DNA from: Saccoglossus kowalevskii
Taxonomy: Eukaryota > Hemichordata > Enteropneusta > Harrimaniidae
DNA length: 24,917 nt
Reading direction: 5' to 3'
NCBI RefSeq assembly: GCF_000003605.2
Contig: NW_003149662.1
Coordinates: forward strand, 1 to 24,917
The translations under genes were made by a program, and so were the position numbers. The notes below the pieces were generated by a model. The model had not been told where the DNA came from, ran no database searches, and saw only the letters and a program-made list of their open reading frames with translations. The first letter of the stretch is position 1, and each line of letters starts with the position of its first letter. This document shows positions 1-13,808 of this stretch, piece after piece.

Positions 1-3000
1 CAGTGGGTATGACCATGCAACTCTCTTACAATTTGGTACGACGACTCAATCAACGTAGTGGGTATGACCATGTAGCTCTCTTACAATCTGGTATGACGAC
101 TCAACCAACATAGTGGGTATGACCATGCAACTCTCTTACAATCTGTCATGACGACTCAATCAACGTAGTTGGTATGACCATGCAGCTCTCTTACAATCTG
201 GTACGACGACTCAACCAACATAGTGGTTATGACCATGCAACTCTCTTACAATCTGGTACGACGACTCAAATAACATAGTGGGTATGACCGGGCAACTCTC
301 TTACAATCTGGTACGATGACTCAATCAACGTAGCGGGTATGACCGTGCAACTCTCTTACAATCTGGTAAGGCGACTCAATCAACGTAGTGGGTATGACCA
401 TGCAGCTCTTTTACAATCTGGTACGACGACTCAACCAACATAGTGGGTATGACCGTGCAACTCTCTTACAATCTGGTCCGACGACTCAATCAACATAGTG
501 GGTATGACCATGCAACTCTCTTACAATCTGGTACGACGAATCAATCAACGTAGTGGGTATGACCGTGCAACTCTCTTACAATCTGGTACAACGACTCAAT
601 CAACATAGTGGATATGACCGTGCAACTCTCTTACAATCTGGTACGACGACTTAATCAACGTAGTGGGTATGACCGTGCAACTCCCTTACAATCTGGTAAG
701 ACAACGCATCAACGTAGTAGGTATGACCATGCAGCTCTCTTACAACCTGGTACGACGACTCAACCAACATAGTGGGTATGACCGTGCAACTCTCTTACAA
801 TCTGGTACGACGACTCAATTAACATAGTGGGTATGATCGTGCAACTCTCTTACAATCTGGTATGACGACTCAATCAACATAGTGGATATGACCGAGCAAC
901 TCTCTTACAATCTGGTACGACGACTTAATCAACGTAGTGGGTATGACCATGCAACTCTCTTACAATTTGGTACGACGACTCAACCAACATAGTGGTTATG
1001 ACCATGCAACTCTCTTACAATCTGGTACGACGACTCAAATAACATAGTGGGTATGACCGGGCAACTCTCTTACAATCTGGTACGATGACTCAATCAACGT
1101 AGCGGCTATGACCGTGCAACTCTCTTACAATCTGGTAAGACGACTCAATCAACGTAGTGGGTATGACCATGCAGCTCTCTTACAATCTGGTACGACGACT
1201 CAACCAACATAGTGGGTATGACCGTGCAACTCTCTTACAATTTGGTACGACGACTCAATCAACGTAGTGGGTATGACCATGCAGCTCTCTTACAATCTGG
1301 TATGACGACTCAACCAACATAGTGGGTATGACCATGCAGCTCTCTTACAATCTGGTACGACGACTCAACCAACATAGTGGTTATGACCATGCAACTCTCT
1401 TACAATCTGGTACGACGACTCAAATAACATAGTGGGTATGACCGGGCAACTCTCTTACAATCTGGTACGATGACTTAATCAACGTAGTGGGTATGACCGT
1501 GCAACTCCCTTACAATCTGGTAAGACAACTCAATCAACGTAGTGGGTATGACCATGCAGCTCTCTTACAACCTGGTACGACGACTCAACCAACATAGTGG
1601 GTATGACCGTGCAACTCTCTTACAATCGGGTACGACGACTCAATTAACATGGTGGGTATGATCGTGCAACTCTCTTACAATCTGGTATGACGACTCAATC
1701 AACATAGTGGATATGACCGACCAACTCTCTTACAATCTGGTACGACGACTTAATCAACGTACTGGGTATGACCATGCAACTCTCTTACAATTTGGGACGA
1801 CGACTCAACCAACATAGTGGTTATGACCATGCAACTCTCTTACAATCTGGTACGACGACTCAGATAACATAGTGGGTATGACCGGGAAACTCTCTTACAA
1901 TCTGGTACGATGACTCAATCAACGTAGCGGCAATGACCGTGCAACTCTCTTACGATCTGGTAAGACGACTCAATCAACATAGTGGATATGACCGAGCAAC
2001 TCTCTTACAATCTGGTACGACGACTTAATCAACGTAGTGGGTATGACCATGCAACTCTCTTACAATTTGGTACGACGACTCAATCAACGTAGTGGGTATG
2101 ACCATGCAGCTCTCTTACAATCTGGTATGACGACTCAACCAACATAGTGGGTATGACCATGCAACTCTCTTACAATCTGTCACGACGACTCAATCAACGT
2201 AGTTGGTATGACCATGCAGCTCTCTTACAATTTGGTACGACGACTCAATCAACGTAGTGGGTATGACCATGCAGCTCTCTTACAATCTGGTATGACGACT
2301 CAATCAACATAGTGGGTATGACCATGCAACTCTCTTACAATCTGTCACGACGACTCAATCAACGTAGTTGGTATGACCATGCAGCTCTCTTACAATCTGG
2401 TACAACGACTCAACCAACATAGTGGTTATTACCATGCAACTCTCTTACAATCTGGTACGACGACTCAAATAACATAGTGGGTATGACCGGGCAACTCTCT
2501 TACAATCTGGTACGATGACTCAATCAACGTAGCGGGTATGACCGTGCAACTCTCTTACAATCTGGTAAGACGACTCAATCAACGTAGTGGTTATGACCAT
2601 GCAGCTCTCTTACAATCTGGTACGACGACTCAACCAACATAGTGGGTATGACCGTGCAACTCTCTTACAATCTGGTCCGATGACTCAATCAACGTAGTGG
2701 GTATGACCGTGCAACTCTCTTACAATCTGGTAAGACGACTCAATCAACGTAGTGGGTATGACCATGCAACTCTCTTACAATCTGGTAAGACGACTCAATC
2801 AACGTAGTGGGTATGACCATGCAGCTCTCTTACAATCTGGTACGACGACTCAACCAACATAGTGGGTATGACCGTGCAACTCTCTTACAATCTGGTCCGA
2901 CGACTCAATCAACGTAGTGGGTATGACCGTGCAACTCTCTTACAATCTGGTATGACGACTCAACCAACGTAGTTGGTATGACCATGCAGCTCTCTTACAA

Positions 3001-5776
3001 TCTGGTACGACGACTCAACCAACATAGTGGTTATGACCATGCAACTCTCTTACAATCTGGTACGACGACTCAAATAACATAGTGGGTATGACCGGGCAAC
3101 TCTCTTACAATCTGGTACGATGACTCAATCAACGTAGCGGGTATGACCGTGCAACTCTCTTACAATCTGGTAAGACGACTCAATCAACGTAGTGGTTATG
3201 ACCATGCAGCTCTCTTACAATCTGGTACGACGACTCAACCAACATAGTGGGTATGACCGTGCAACTCTCTTACAATCTGGTCCGATGACTCAATCAACGT
3301 AGTGGGTATGACCGTGCAACTCTCTTACAATCTGGTACAACGACTCAATCAATATAGTGGATATGACCGTGCAACTCTCTTACAATCTGGTACGACGACT
3401 TAATCAACGTAGTGGGTATGACCGTGCAACTCCCTTACAATCTGGTAAGACAACTCAATCAACGTAGTAGGTATGACCATGCAGCTCTCTTACAACCTGG
3501 TACGACGACTCAACCAACATAGTGGGTATGACCGTGCAACTCTCTTACAATCTGGTACGACGACTCAATTAACATAGTGGGTATGACCGTGCAGCTCTCT
3601 TACAATCTGGTATGACGACTCAATCAACATAGTGGATATGACCGAGCAACTTTCTTACAATCTGGTACGACGACTTAATCAACGTAGTGGGTATAACCAT
3701 GCAACTCTCTTACAATTTGGTACGACGACTCAACCAACATAGTGGTTATGACCATGCAACTCTCTTACAATCTGGTACGACGACTCAAATAACATAGTGG
3801 GTATGACCGGGCAACTCTCTTACAATCTGGTACGATGACTCAATCAACGTAGTGGATATGACCGTGCAACTCTCTTACAATCTGGTACGATGACTTAATC
3901 AACGTAGTGGGTATGACCATGCAACTCTCTTACAATCTGGTACAATGACTCAATCAACATAGTGGGTATGACCATGCAGCTCTCTTACAATCTGGTATGA
4001 CGACTCAACCAAGATAGTGGTTATGATCGTGCAACTCTCTTACAATCTGGTACGACGACTCAATTAACATAGTGGGTATGACCATGCAACTCTCTTACAA
4101 TCTGGTATGACGACTCAATTAAACATAGTGGTTATGACCGTGCAACTCTCTTACAATCTGGTACGACGACTCAATCAACATAGTGGGTATGACCATGCAG
4201 CTCTCTTAAAATCTGGTACGATGATTCAATCAACGTAGCGGGTATGACCGTGCAACTCTCTTACAATCTGGTAAGACGACTCAATCAACGTAGTGGGTAT
4301 GATCGTGCAACTCTCTTACAATCTGGTACGACGACTTAATCAACGTAGTGGGTATGACCATGCAACTCTCTTACAATTTGGTACGACGACTCAATCAACG
4401 TAGTGGGTATGACCATGCAGCTCTCTTACAATCTGGTATGACGACTCAACCAACATAGTGGGTATGACCATGCAGCTCTCTTACAATCTGGTACGACGAC
4501 TCAACCAACATAGTGGTTATGACCATGCAACTCTCTTACAATCTGGTACGACGACTCAAATAACATAGTGGGTATGACCGGGCAACTCTCTTACAATCTG
4601 GTACGATGACTCAATCAACGTAGCGGGTATGACCGTGCAACTCTCTTACAATCTGGTAAGACGACTCAATCAACGTAGTGGTTATGACCATGCAGCTCTC
4701 TTACAATCTGGTACGACGACTCAACCAACATAGTGGGTATGACCGTGCAACTCTCTTACAATCTGGTCCGATGACTCAATCAACGTAGTGGGTATGACCG
4801 TGCAACTCTCTTACAATCTGGTACAACGACTCAATCAATATAGTGGATATGACCGTGCAACTCTCTTACAATCTGGTACGACGACTTAATCAACGTAGTG
4901 GGTATGACCGTGCAACTCCCTTACAATCTGGTAAGACAACTCAATCAACGTAGTAGGTATGACCATGCAGCTCTCTTACAACCTGGTACGATGACTCAAC
5001 CAACATAGTGGGTATGACCGTGCAGCTCTCTTACAATCTGGTACGACGACTCAATTAACATAGTGGATATGACCATGCAACTCTCTTACAATCTGGTACG
5101 ACGACTTAATCAACGTAGTGGGTATGACCATGCAACTCTCTTACAATTTGGTACGACGACTCAACCAACATAGTGGTTATGACCATGCAACTCTCTTACA
5201 ATCTGGTACGACGACTCAAATAACATAGTGGGTATGACCGGGCGACTCTCTTACAATCTGGTACGATGACTCAATCAACGTAGCGGCTATGACCGTGCAA
5301 CTCTCTTACAATCTGGTAAGACGACTCAATCAACGTAGTGGGTATGACCATGCAGCTCTCTTACAATCTGGTACGACGACTCAACCAACATAGTGGGTAT
5401 GACCATGCAACTCTCTTACAATCTGGTCCGACGACTCAATCAATGTAGTGGGTATGACCGTGCAACTCTCTTACAATCTGGTACAACGACTCAATCAACA
5501 TAGTGGATATGACCGTGCAACTCTCTTACAATCTGGTACGACGACTCAATAACATAGTGGGTATGACCGGGCAACTCTCTTACAATCTGGTACGATGACT
5601 CAATCAACGTAGCGGGTATGACCGTGCAACTCTCTTACAATCTGGTAAGACGACTCAATCAACGTAGTGGTTATGACCATGCAGCTCTCTTACAATCTGG
5701 TACGACGACTCAACCAACATAGTGGGTATGACCCATGCAACTCTCTTACAATCTGGTACGACGACTCAAATAACAT
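1..5776. repeat. Left array domain with ACCGGG-marker cassettes
   Basis: This domain is built from variant units in a recurring order. A frequent run is: unit with TTTGG, unit with CAGC and TATGACG, unit with CTGTCA, unit opening AGTTGG, unit opening AGTGGTTATG and ending AAATAACAT, unit with ACCGGGCAAC (marker), unit opening AGCGGG with GGTAAGACG, unit with CAGC, unit with GGTCCGA, unit with GGTACAACG, unit opening AGTGGATATG with GACTTAATC, unit with ACTCCCTTAC, unit opening AGTAGG with CAACCTGG. Marker units start at 277, 1046, 1431, 1871, 2476, 3081, 3796, 4567, 5227 and 5556. Spacings are 14, 7, 8, 11, 11, 13, 14, 12 and 6 units, so the cassette is real but the period is not fixed. That is the pattern expected from repeated unequal exchange. 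Confidence 0.85.
2376..3586. repeat. Adjacent 605-bp (11-unit) cassette copies
   Basis: The marker units at 2476 and 3081 are exactly 605 bp apart, and the order of variants around them repeats: AGTGGTTAT unit, marker unit, AGCGGG unit, AGTGGTTATG unit with CAGC, and GGTCCGATG unit. This reads as a local tandem duplication of 11 units. The first copy carries a distinctive GGTTATTACC variant near 2430 that the second lacks, so the copies have diverged slightly or one was partly replaced. The same TTATTACC variant reappears near 20750, 22285 and 23935, linking this segment to the far right of the window. Edges are approximate because neighbouring units are all similar. Confidence 0.7.
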
Positions 5777-6229
5777 AGTGGGTATGACCGTGCAACTCTC
5801 TTACAATCTGGTACGATGACTCAGTCAACGTAGCGGGTATGACTTTGCAATTCTCTTACAATCTGGTACTACGACTCAATCAACGTAGTGGGTATGACCA
5901 TGCAGCTCTCTTACAATCTGGTACGATGACTCAACCAACATAGTGGGTATGACCGTGCAACTCTCTTACAATCTGGTCTGACGACTCAATCAACATAGTG
6001 GGTATGACCGTGCAACTCTCTTACAATCTGGTACGACGAATCAATCAACGTAGTGGGAATGACCGTGCAACTCTCTTACAATCTGGTACAACGACTCAAT
6101 CAACATAGTGGATATGACCGTGCAACTCTCTTACAATCTGGTACGACGACTTAATCAACGTAGTGGGTATGACCGTGCAACTCCCTTACAATCTGTTAAG
6201 ACAACTCAATCAACGTAGTGGGTATGACC

Positions 6230-7265
6230 ATGCAGCTCTCTTACAACCTGGTACGATGACTCAACCAACATAGTGGGTATGACCGTGCAACACTCTTACA
6301 ATCTGGTACGACGACTCAATTAACATAGTGGGTATGACCGTGCAACTCTCTTACAATCTGGTACGAAGACTCAATCAACATAGTGGGTATGACCATGCAG
6401 CTCTCTTACAATCTGGTATGACGACTCAACCAACATAGTGGGTATGACCGTGCAACTCTCTTACAATCTGGTACGATGACTCAATCAACGTAGTGGGTAT
6501 GATCGTGCAACTCTCTTACAATCTGGTACGACGATTCAATCAACGTAGTGGGTATGACCGTGCAACTCTCTTACAATCTGGTACGACGACTCAATCAACG
6601 TAGTTGGTATGACCATGCAGCTCTCTTACAATCTGGTATGACGACTCAACCAAGATAGTGGTTATGATCGTGCAACTCTCTTACAATCTGGTACGACGAC
6701 TCAATTAACATAGTGGGTATGACCATGGAACTCTCTTACAATCTGGTATGACGACTCAATTAACATAGTGGTTATGACTGTGCAACTCTCTTACAATCTG
6801 GAACGACGACTCAATCAACATAGTGGGTATGACCATGCAGCTCTCTTAAAATCTGGTACGATGATTCAATCAACGTAGAGGGTATGACCGTGCAACTCTC
6901 TTACAATCTGGTAAGACGACTCAATCAACATAGTGGGTATGACCATGCAGCTCTCTTACAATCTGGTACGACGATTCAATCAACGTAGTGGGTATGACCG
7001 TGCAACTCTCATACAATCTGGTACGACGAGTCAATCAATGTAGTGGGTATGACCATGCAGCTATCTTACAACCTGGTACGATGACTCAACCAACATAGTG
7101 GGTATGACCGTGCAACACTCTTACAATCTGGTACGACGACTCAATTAACATAGTGGGTATGACCGTGCAACTCTCTTACAATCTGGTACGAAGACTCAAT
7201 CAACATAGTGGGTATGACCATGCAGCTCTCTTACAATCTGGTATGATGACTCAACCAACATAGTG
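6230..7265. repeat. 825-bp-offset (15-unit) duplication in the middle domain
   Basis: The stretch from about 6230 to 6440 recurs at about 7055-7265. Three rare variants recur in the same order at exactly 825 bp distance: CAACCTGGTACGATG (6244 and 7069), TGCAACACTC (6286 and 7111) and GTACGAAGAC (6361 and 7186). Sharing three rare changes in phase shows common descent of the blocks, not chance. Copy edges are approximate. Confidence 0.8.
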
Positions 7266-8690
7266 GGTATGACCGTGCAACTCTCTTACAATCTGGTAAG
7301 ACGACTCAATCAATGTAGTGGGTATGACCATGCAGCTCACTTACAATCTGGTACGACGACTCAACCAACATAGTGGGTATTACCATGCAACTCTCTTACA
7401 ATCTGGTATGACGACTCAATCAACATAGTGGGTATGACCGTGCAACTCTCTTACAATCTGGCATGACGACTCAACCAACATAGTGGGTATGTCTGTGCAA
7501 CTCTCTTACAATCTGGTACGACGATTCAATCAACGTAGTGGGTATGACCATGCAACTCTCTTACAATCTGGTACGACGAGTCAATCAATGTAGTTGGTAT
7601 GACCATGCAGCTCTCTTACAATCTGGTACGACAACTCAATCAACGTTGTGGATATGACCGTGCAACTCTCTTACAATATGGTACGACGACTCAATCAACG
7701 TAGTTGGTATGACCATGCAGCTCTCTTACAATCTGGTATGACGACTCAACCAAGATAGTGGTTATGATCGTGCAACTCTCTTACAATCTGGTACGACAAC
7801 TCAATTAACATAGTGGGTATGACCATGCAACTCTCTTACAATCTGGTATGACGACTCAATCAACGTAGTGGGTATGATCGTGCAACTCTCTTACAATCTG
7901 GTACAACGAATCAATCAACGTAGTTGGTATGACCATGCATCTCTCTTACAATCTGGTACGACGACTCAATTAACATAGTGGCTATGACCGTGCAACTCTC
8001 TTACAATCTGGTACAACGACTCAATCAACATAGTGGGTATGACCATGCAGCTCTCTTACAATCTGGTATGACGACTCAACCAACATAGTGGGCATGACCG
8101 TGCAACTCTCTTCCAATCTGGTACGATGACTCAATCAAAGTAGTGGGTACGATCGTGCAACTCTCTTACAATCTGGTACGACGATTCAATCAACGTAGTG
8201 GGTATGACCGTGCAACTCTCTTACAATCTGGTACGACGACTCAATCAACGTAGTTGGTATGACCATGCAGCTCTCTTACAATCTGGTATGACGACTCAAC
8301 CAAGATAGTGGTTATGATCGTGCAACTCTCTTACAATCTGGTACGACGACTCAATTAACATAGTGGGTATGACCATGGAACTCTCTTACAATCTGGTATG
8401 ACGACTCAATTAACATAGTGGTTATGACTGTGCAACTCTCTTACAATCTGGAACGACGACTCAATCAACATAGTGGGTATGACCATGCAGCTCTCTTAAA
8501 ATCTGGTACGATGATTCAATCAACGTAGAGGGTATGACCGTGCAACTCTCTTACAATCTGGTAAGACGACTCAATCAACATAGTGGGTATGACCATGCAG
8601 CTCTCTTACAATCTGGTACGACGATTCAATCAACGTAGTGGGTATGACCGTGCAACTCTCATACAATCTGGTACGACGAGTCAATCAATG
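6375..8690. repeat. 1650-bp-offset (30-unit) duplication in the middle domain
   Basis: About 665 bp at 6375-7040 is repeated at about 8025-8690. Matching rare variants at exactly 1650 bp distance are GACCATGGAA (6721 and 8371), GAACGACGAC (6801 and 8451), CAACGTAGAG (6871 and 8521) and CTCTCATACAATC (about 7006 and 8656). Beyond 7040 and 8690 the variant order separates. A few differences exist between copies (for example TATGATCG against TACGATCG near 6500 and 8150), so the event is recent but not brand new. Confidence 0.85.
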
Positions 8691-10570
8691 TAGTTGGTTT
8701 GACCATGCAGCTCTCTTACAATCTGGTACGACAACTCAATCAATGTTGTGGGTATGACCGTGCAACTCCCTTACTATCTGGTAAGACGACTCAATCAACA
8801 TAGTGGGTATGACCATGCAGCTCTCTTCCAACCTGGTACGACGACTCAACCAACATAGTGGGTATGACCGTGCAACTCTCTTACAATCTGGTATGACGAC
8901 TCAATTAACATAGTGGGTATGACTGTGCAACTCTCTTACAATCTGGTACGACGACTCAATCAACGTAGTTGGTATGACCATGCAGCTCTCTTACAATCTG
9001 GTACGACGACTCAACCAACATAGTGGGTATGACCGTGCAACTCTCTGACAATCTGGTACGACAACTCAATTAACATTGTGGGTATGACCATGCAACTCTC
9101 TTACAATCTGGTACGACGACTCAATCAACATAGTGGGTATGACCATGCAGCTCTCATACAATCTGGTATGCCGACTCAATCAACATAGTGGATATGACCG
9201 TGCAAGTCCCTTACAATCTGGTACGACGACTTAATCAACGTAGTGGGTATGACCGTGCAACTCTCTTACAATTTGGTACGACGACTCAATCAACGTAGTG
9301 GGTATGACCGTGCAGCTCTCTTACAATCTGGTATGAAGACTCAACCAACATAGTGGGTATGACCATGCAACTCTCTTACAATCTGTTACGATGACTCAAT
9401 CAACGTAGTTGGTATGACCATACAGCTCTCTTACAATCTGGTACGACGACTCAACCAACATAGTGGTTATGACCATGCAACTCTCTTACAATCTGGTACA
9501 ACGACTTAAATAACATAGTGGGTATGACCGTGCAACTCTCTTACAATCTGGTGCGATGACTCAATCAACGTAGCGGGTATGACCGTGCAACTCTCTTACA
9601 ATCTGGTAAGACGACTCAATCAATGTAGTTGGTATGACCATGCAGCTCTCTTACAATCTGGTACGACAACTCAATCAACATTGTGCGTATGACCGTGCAA
9701 CTCCCTTACAATCTGGTAAGACGACTCAATCAACGTAGTGGGTACGACCATGCAGCTCTCTTCCAACCTGGTACGATGACTCAACCAACATAGTGGGTAT
9801 GACCGTGCAACTCTCTTACAATCTGGTATGACGACTCAATTAACATAGTGGGTATGACCGTGCAAGTCTCTTACAATCTGGTACAACGACTCAATCAACA
9901 TAGTTGGTATGACCATGCAGCTCTCTTACAATCTGGTACGACGACTCAACCAACATAGTGGGTATGACCGTGCAACTCTCTTACAATCTGGTACGACAAC
10001 TCAATTAACATAGTGGGTATGACCATGCAACTCTCTTACAATCTGGTACGACGACTCAATCAACGTAGCGGGTATGACCGTGCAACTCTCTTACAATCTG
10101 GTAAGACGACTCAATCAACATAGTGGGTATGACCATGCAGCTCTCTTGCAATCTGGTACGACGACTCAACCAACATAGTGGGTATTACCGTGCAACTCTC
10201 TTACAATCTGGTACGACGACTCAATCAACATAGTGGGTATGACGGTGCAACTCTCTTACAATCTGGTATGACGACTCAACCAACATAGTGGGTATGTCTG
10301 TGCAACTCTCTTACAATCTAGTACGACGATTCAATCAACGTAGTGGGTATGACCGTGCAACTCTCTTACAATCTGGTACGACGAGTCAATCAATGTAGTT
10401 GGTATGACCATGCAGCTCTCTTACAATCTGGTACGACAACTCAATCAACGTTGTGGGTATGACCGTGCAACTCCCTTACAATCTGGTAAGACGACTCAAT
10501 CAACGTAGTGGGTATGACCATGCAGCTCTCTTCCAACCTGGTACGACGACTCAACCAACATAGTGGGTAT
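8640..10570. repeat. Recurring TTCCAACC cassette, three copies
   Basis: A short run of variants recurs three times: AATGTAGTTGG unit, unit ending in a GTTGTG or ATTGTG junction, unit with ACTCCCTTAC, then a CAGC unit with CTCTCTTCCAACCTGG. The last marker starts at 8821, 9756 and 10526, which are 17 and 14 units apart. A further copy of the marker lies at 19769 in the right domain, so this cassette bridges the middle and right domains. In this cassette the TAG at the unit junction is often lost (GTTGTG instead of GTAGTG). Confidence 0.75.
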
Positions 10571-13500
10571 GACCGTGCAATACTCTTACAATCTGGTACG
10601 ACAACTCAATTAACAAAGTGGGTATGACCATGCAACTCTCTTACAATCTGGTACGACGACTCAATCAACATAGTGGTTATGACCATGCTGCTCTCTTACA
10701 ATCTGGTAAGACGACTCAATTAACATAGTGGGTATGACCATACAGCTCTCTTACAATCAGGTACGACGACTCAATCAACATAGTGGGTATGACCATGCAG
10801 CTCGCTTACAATCTGGTATGACAACTCAATCAACATAGTGGGTATGACCATGCAACTCTCTTACAATCTGGTACGACGACTCAATTAACATAGTGGGTAT
10901 GACCGTGCAACTCTCTTACAATCTGGTATGACGACTCAATTAACATAGTGGGTATGACCGTGCAACTCTCTTGCAATCTGGTACGACGACTCAATCAACA
11001 TACTGGGTATGACGGTGCAACTCTCTTACAATCTGGTACGACGACTCAATTAACATAGTGCGTATGACAGTGCAACTCTCTTAAAATCTGGTATGATGAC
11101 TCAATTAACATAGTGAGTATGACCGTGCAACTCTTTTACAATCTGGTACAATGACTCAATTAACATACTGGGTATGACTGTGCAACTCTCTTACAATCTG
11201 GTACGATGACTCAATTAACATATTGGGTATGACCGTGCAACTCACTTGCAATCTTGTACGACGACTCAATCAACATAAGTGGGTATGACCATACAGCTCT
11301 CTTACAATCAGCTACAATGACTCAATCAACATAGTGGGTATGACCATGCAGCTCTCTTACAATCTGGTATGCCGACTCAATCAACATAGTGGATATGACC
11401 GTGCAACTCTCTTACAATCTGGTACGATGACTTAATCAACGTAGTGGGTATGACCATGCAACTCTCTTACAATTTGGTACGACGACTCAATCAACATAGT
11501 GGGTATGACCATGCAACTCTCTTACAATCTGGTACGACGACTCAATCAACATAGTGGGTATGACCATGCAGCTCTCTTACAATCTGGTATGACGACTCAA
11601 TCAACATAGTGGGTATGACCATGCAGCTCTCTTACAATCTGGTATGCCGACTCAATCAACATTGTGGATATGACCGTGCAACTCTCTTACAATCTGGTAC
11701 GACGACTTAATCAACGTAGTGGGTATGACCATGCAACTCTCTTACAATTTGGTACGACGACTCAATCAACGTAGTGGGTATGACCATGTAGCTCTCTTAC
11801 AATCTGGTATGACGACTCAACCAACATAGTGGGTATGACCATGCAACTCTCTTACAATCTGTCACGACGACTCAATCAACGTAGTTGGTATGACCATGCA
11901 GCTCTCTTACAATCTGGTACGACGACTCAACCAACATAGTGGTTATGACCATGCAACTCTCTTACAATCTGGTACGACGACTCAAATAACATAGTGGGTA
12001 TGACCGGGCAACTCTCTTACAATCTGGTACGATGACTCAATCAACGTAGTGGGTATGACCGTGCAACTCTCTTACAATCAGGTACGACGACTCAATCAAC
12101 ATAGTGGGTATGACCATGCAGCTCTCTTACAAATCTGGTATGACGACTCAACCAACATAGTGGGTATGACCATGCAACTCTCTTACAATCTGTCACGACG
12201 ACTCAATCAACGTAGTTGGTATGACCATGCAGCTCTCTTACAATTTGGTACGACGACTCAATCAACTTAGTGGGTATGACCATGCAGCTCTCTTACAATC
12301 TGGTATGACGACTCAACCAACATAGTGGGTATGACCATGCAACTCTCTTACAATCTGTCACGACGACTCAATCAACGTAGTTGGTATGACCATGCAGCTC
12401 TCATACAATCTGGTACGACGACTCAACCAACATAGTGGGTATGACCATGCAACTCTCTTACAATCTGGTACGACGACTCAAATAACATAGTGGGTATGAC
12501 CGGGCAACTCTCTTACAATCTGGTACGATGACTCAATCAACGTAGCGGGTATGACCGTGCAACTCTCTTACAATCTGGTAAGACGACTCAATCAACGTAG
12601 TGGTTATGACCATGCAACTCTCTTACAATCTGGTACGACGACTCAACCAACATAGTGGGTATGACCGTGCAACTCTCTTACAATCTGGTCCGATGACTCA
12701 ATCAACGTAGTGGGTATGACCGTGCAACTCTCTTACAATCTGGTACAATGACTCAATCAATATAGTGGATATGACCGTGCAACTCTCTTACAATCTGGTA
12801 CGATGACTTAATCAACGTAGTGGGTATGACCGTGCAACTCCCTTACAATCTGGTAAGACAACTCAATCAACGTAGTAGGTATGACCATGCAGCTCTCTTA
12901 CAACCTGGTACGACGACTCAACCAACATAGTGGGTATGACCGTGCAACTCTCTTACAATCTGGTACGACGACTCAATTAACATAGTGGGTATGACCGTGC
13001 AACTCTCTTACAATCTGGTATGACGACTCAATCAACATAGTGGATATGACCGAGCAACTCTCTTACAATCTGGTACGACGACTTAATCAACGTAGTGGGT
13101 ATGACCATGCAACTCTCTTACAATTTGGTACGACGACTCAACCAACATAGTGCTTATGACCATGCAACTCTCTTACAATCTGGTACGACGACTCAAATAA
13201 CATAGTGGGTATGACCGGGCAACTCTCTTACAATCTGGTACGATGACTCAATCAACGTAGCGGGTATGACCGTGCAACTCTCTTACAATCTGGTAAGACG
13301 ACTCAATCAACGTAGTGGTTATGACCATGCAGCTCTCTTACAATCTGGTACGACGACTCAACCAACATAGTGGGTATGACCGTGCAACTCTCTTACAATC
13401 TGGTCCGACGACTCAATCAACGTAGTGGGTATGACCGTGCAACTCTCTTACAATCTGGTACAACGACTCAATCAACATAGTGGATATGACCGTGCAACTC

Positions 13501-13808
13501 TCTTACAATCTGGTACGACGACTTAATCAACGTAGTGGGTATGACCGTGCAACTCCCTTACAATCTGGTAAGACGACTCAATCAACGTAGTAGGTATGAC
13601 CATGCAGCTCTCTTACAATCTGGTACGACGACTCAATCAACATAGTGGGTATGACCGTGCAGCTCTCTTAAAATCTGGTACGACGACTCAATCAACGTAG
13701 TGGGTATGACCGTGCAACTCCCTTACAATCTGGTAAGACAACTCAATCAACGTAGTAGGTATGACCATGCAGCTCTCTTACAACATGGTACGACGACTCA
13801 ACCAACAT

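Larger units (their letters stand above)
5777..11366. repeat. Middle array domain lacking the ACCGGG marker
   Basis: Units keep the 55-bp phase, but no ACCGGGCAAC marker unit occurs between the one starting at 5556 and the one starting at 11993, a gap of more than 6.4 kb. The variant order is more mixed. Typical local variants are ACGATTCAATC, GACGAGTCAATCAATG, CAACCAAGATAGTGG, TTGTGGGTATG and CTCTTCCAACC. One worn copy of the left-domain cassette survives at about 9166-9640 (TATGCCGAC, TTAATC, TTTGG, CTGTTACG, AGTTGG and AAATAACAT units in order), where the unit in the marker position (start 9517) reads ACCGTG. The simplest reading is that this block spread separately from, or earlier than, the marker cassettes on either side. 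Confidence 0.75.

Noticed and set aside
12049..12270. A 73-codon open reading frame beginning with GTG on the + strand
   Set aside because: It lies wholly in satellite units. It stays open only because an extra A near 12132 shifts the frame and avoids the TAG at the next unit junction. It has no start context, no neighbours and a protein that is just the translated repeat, so it is not a gene.
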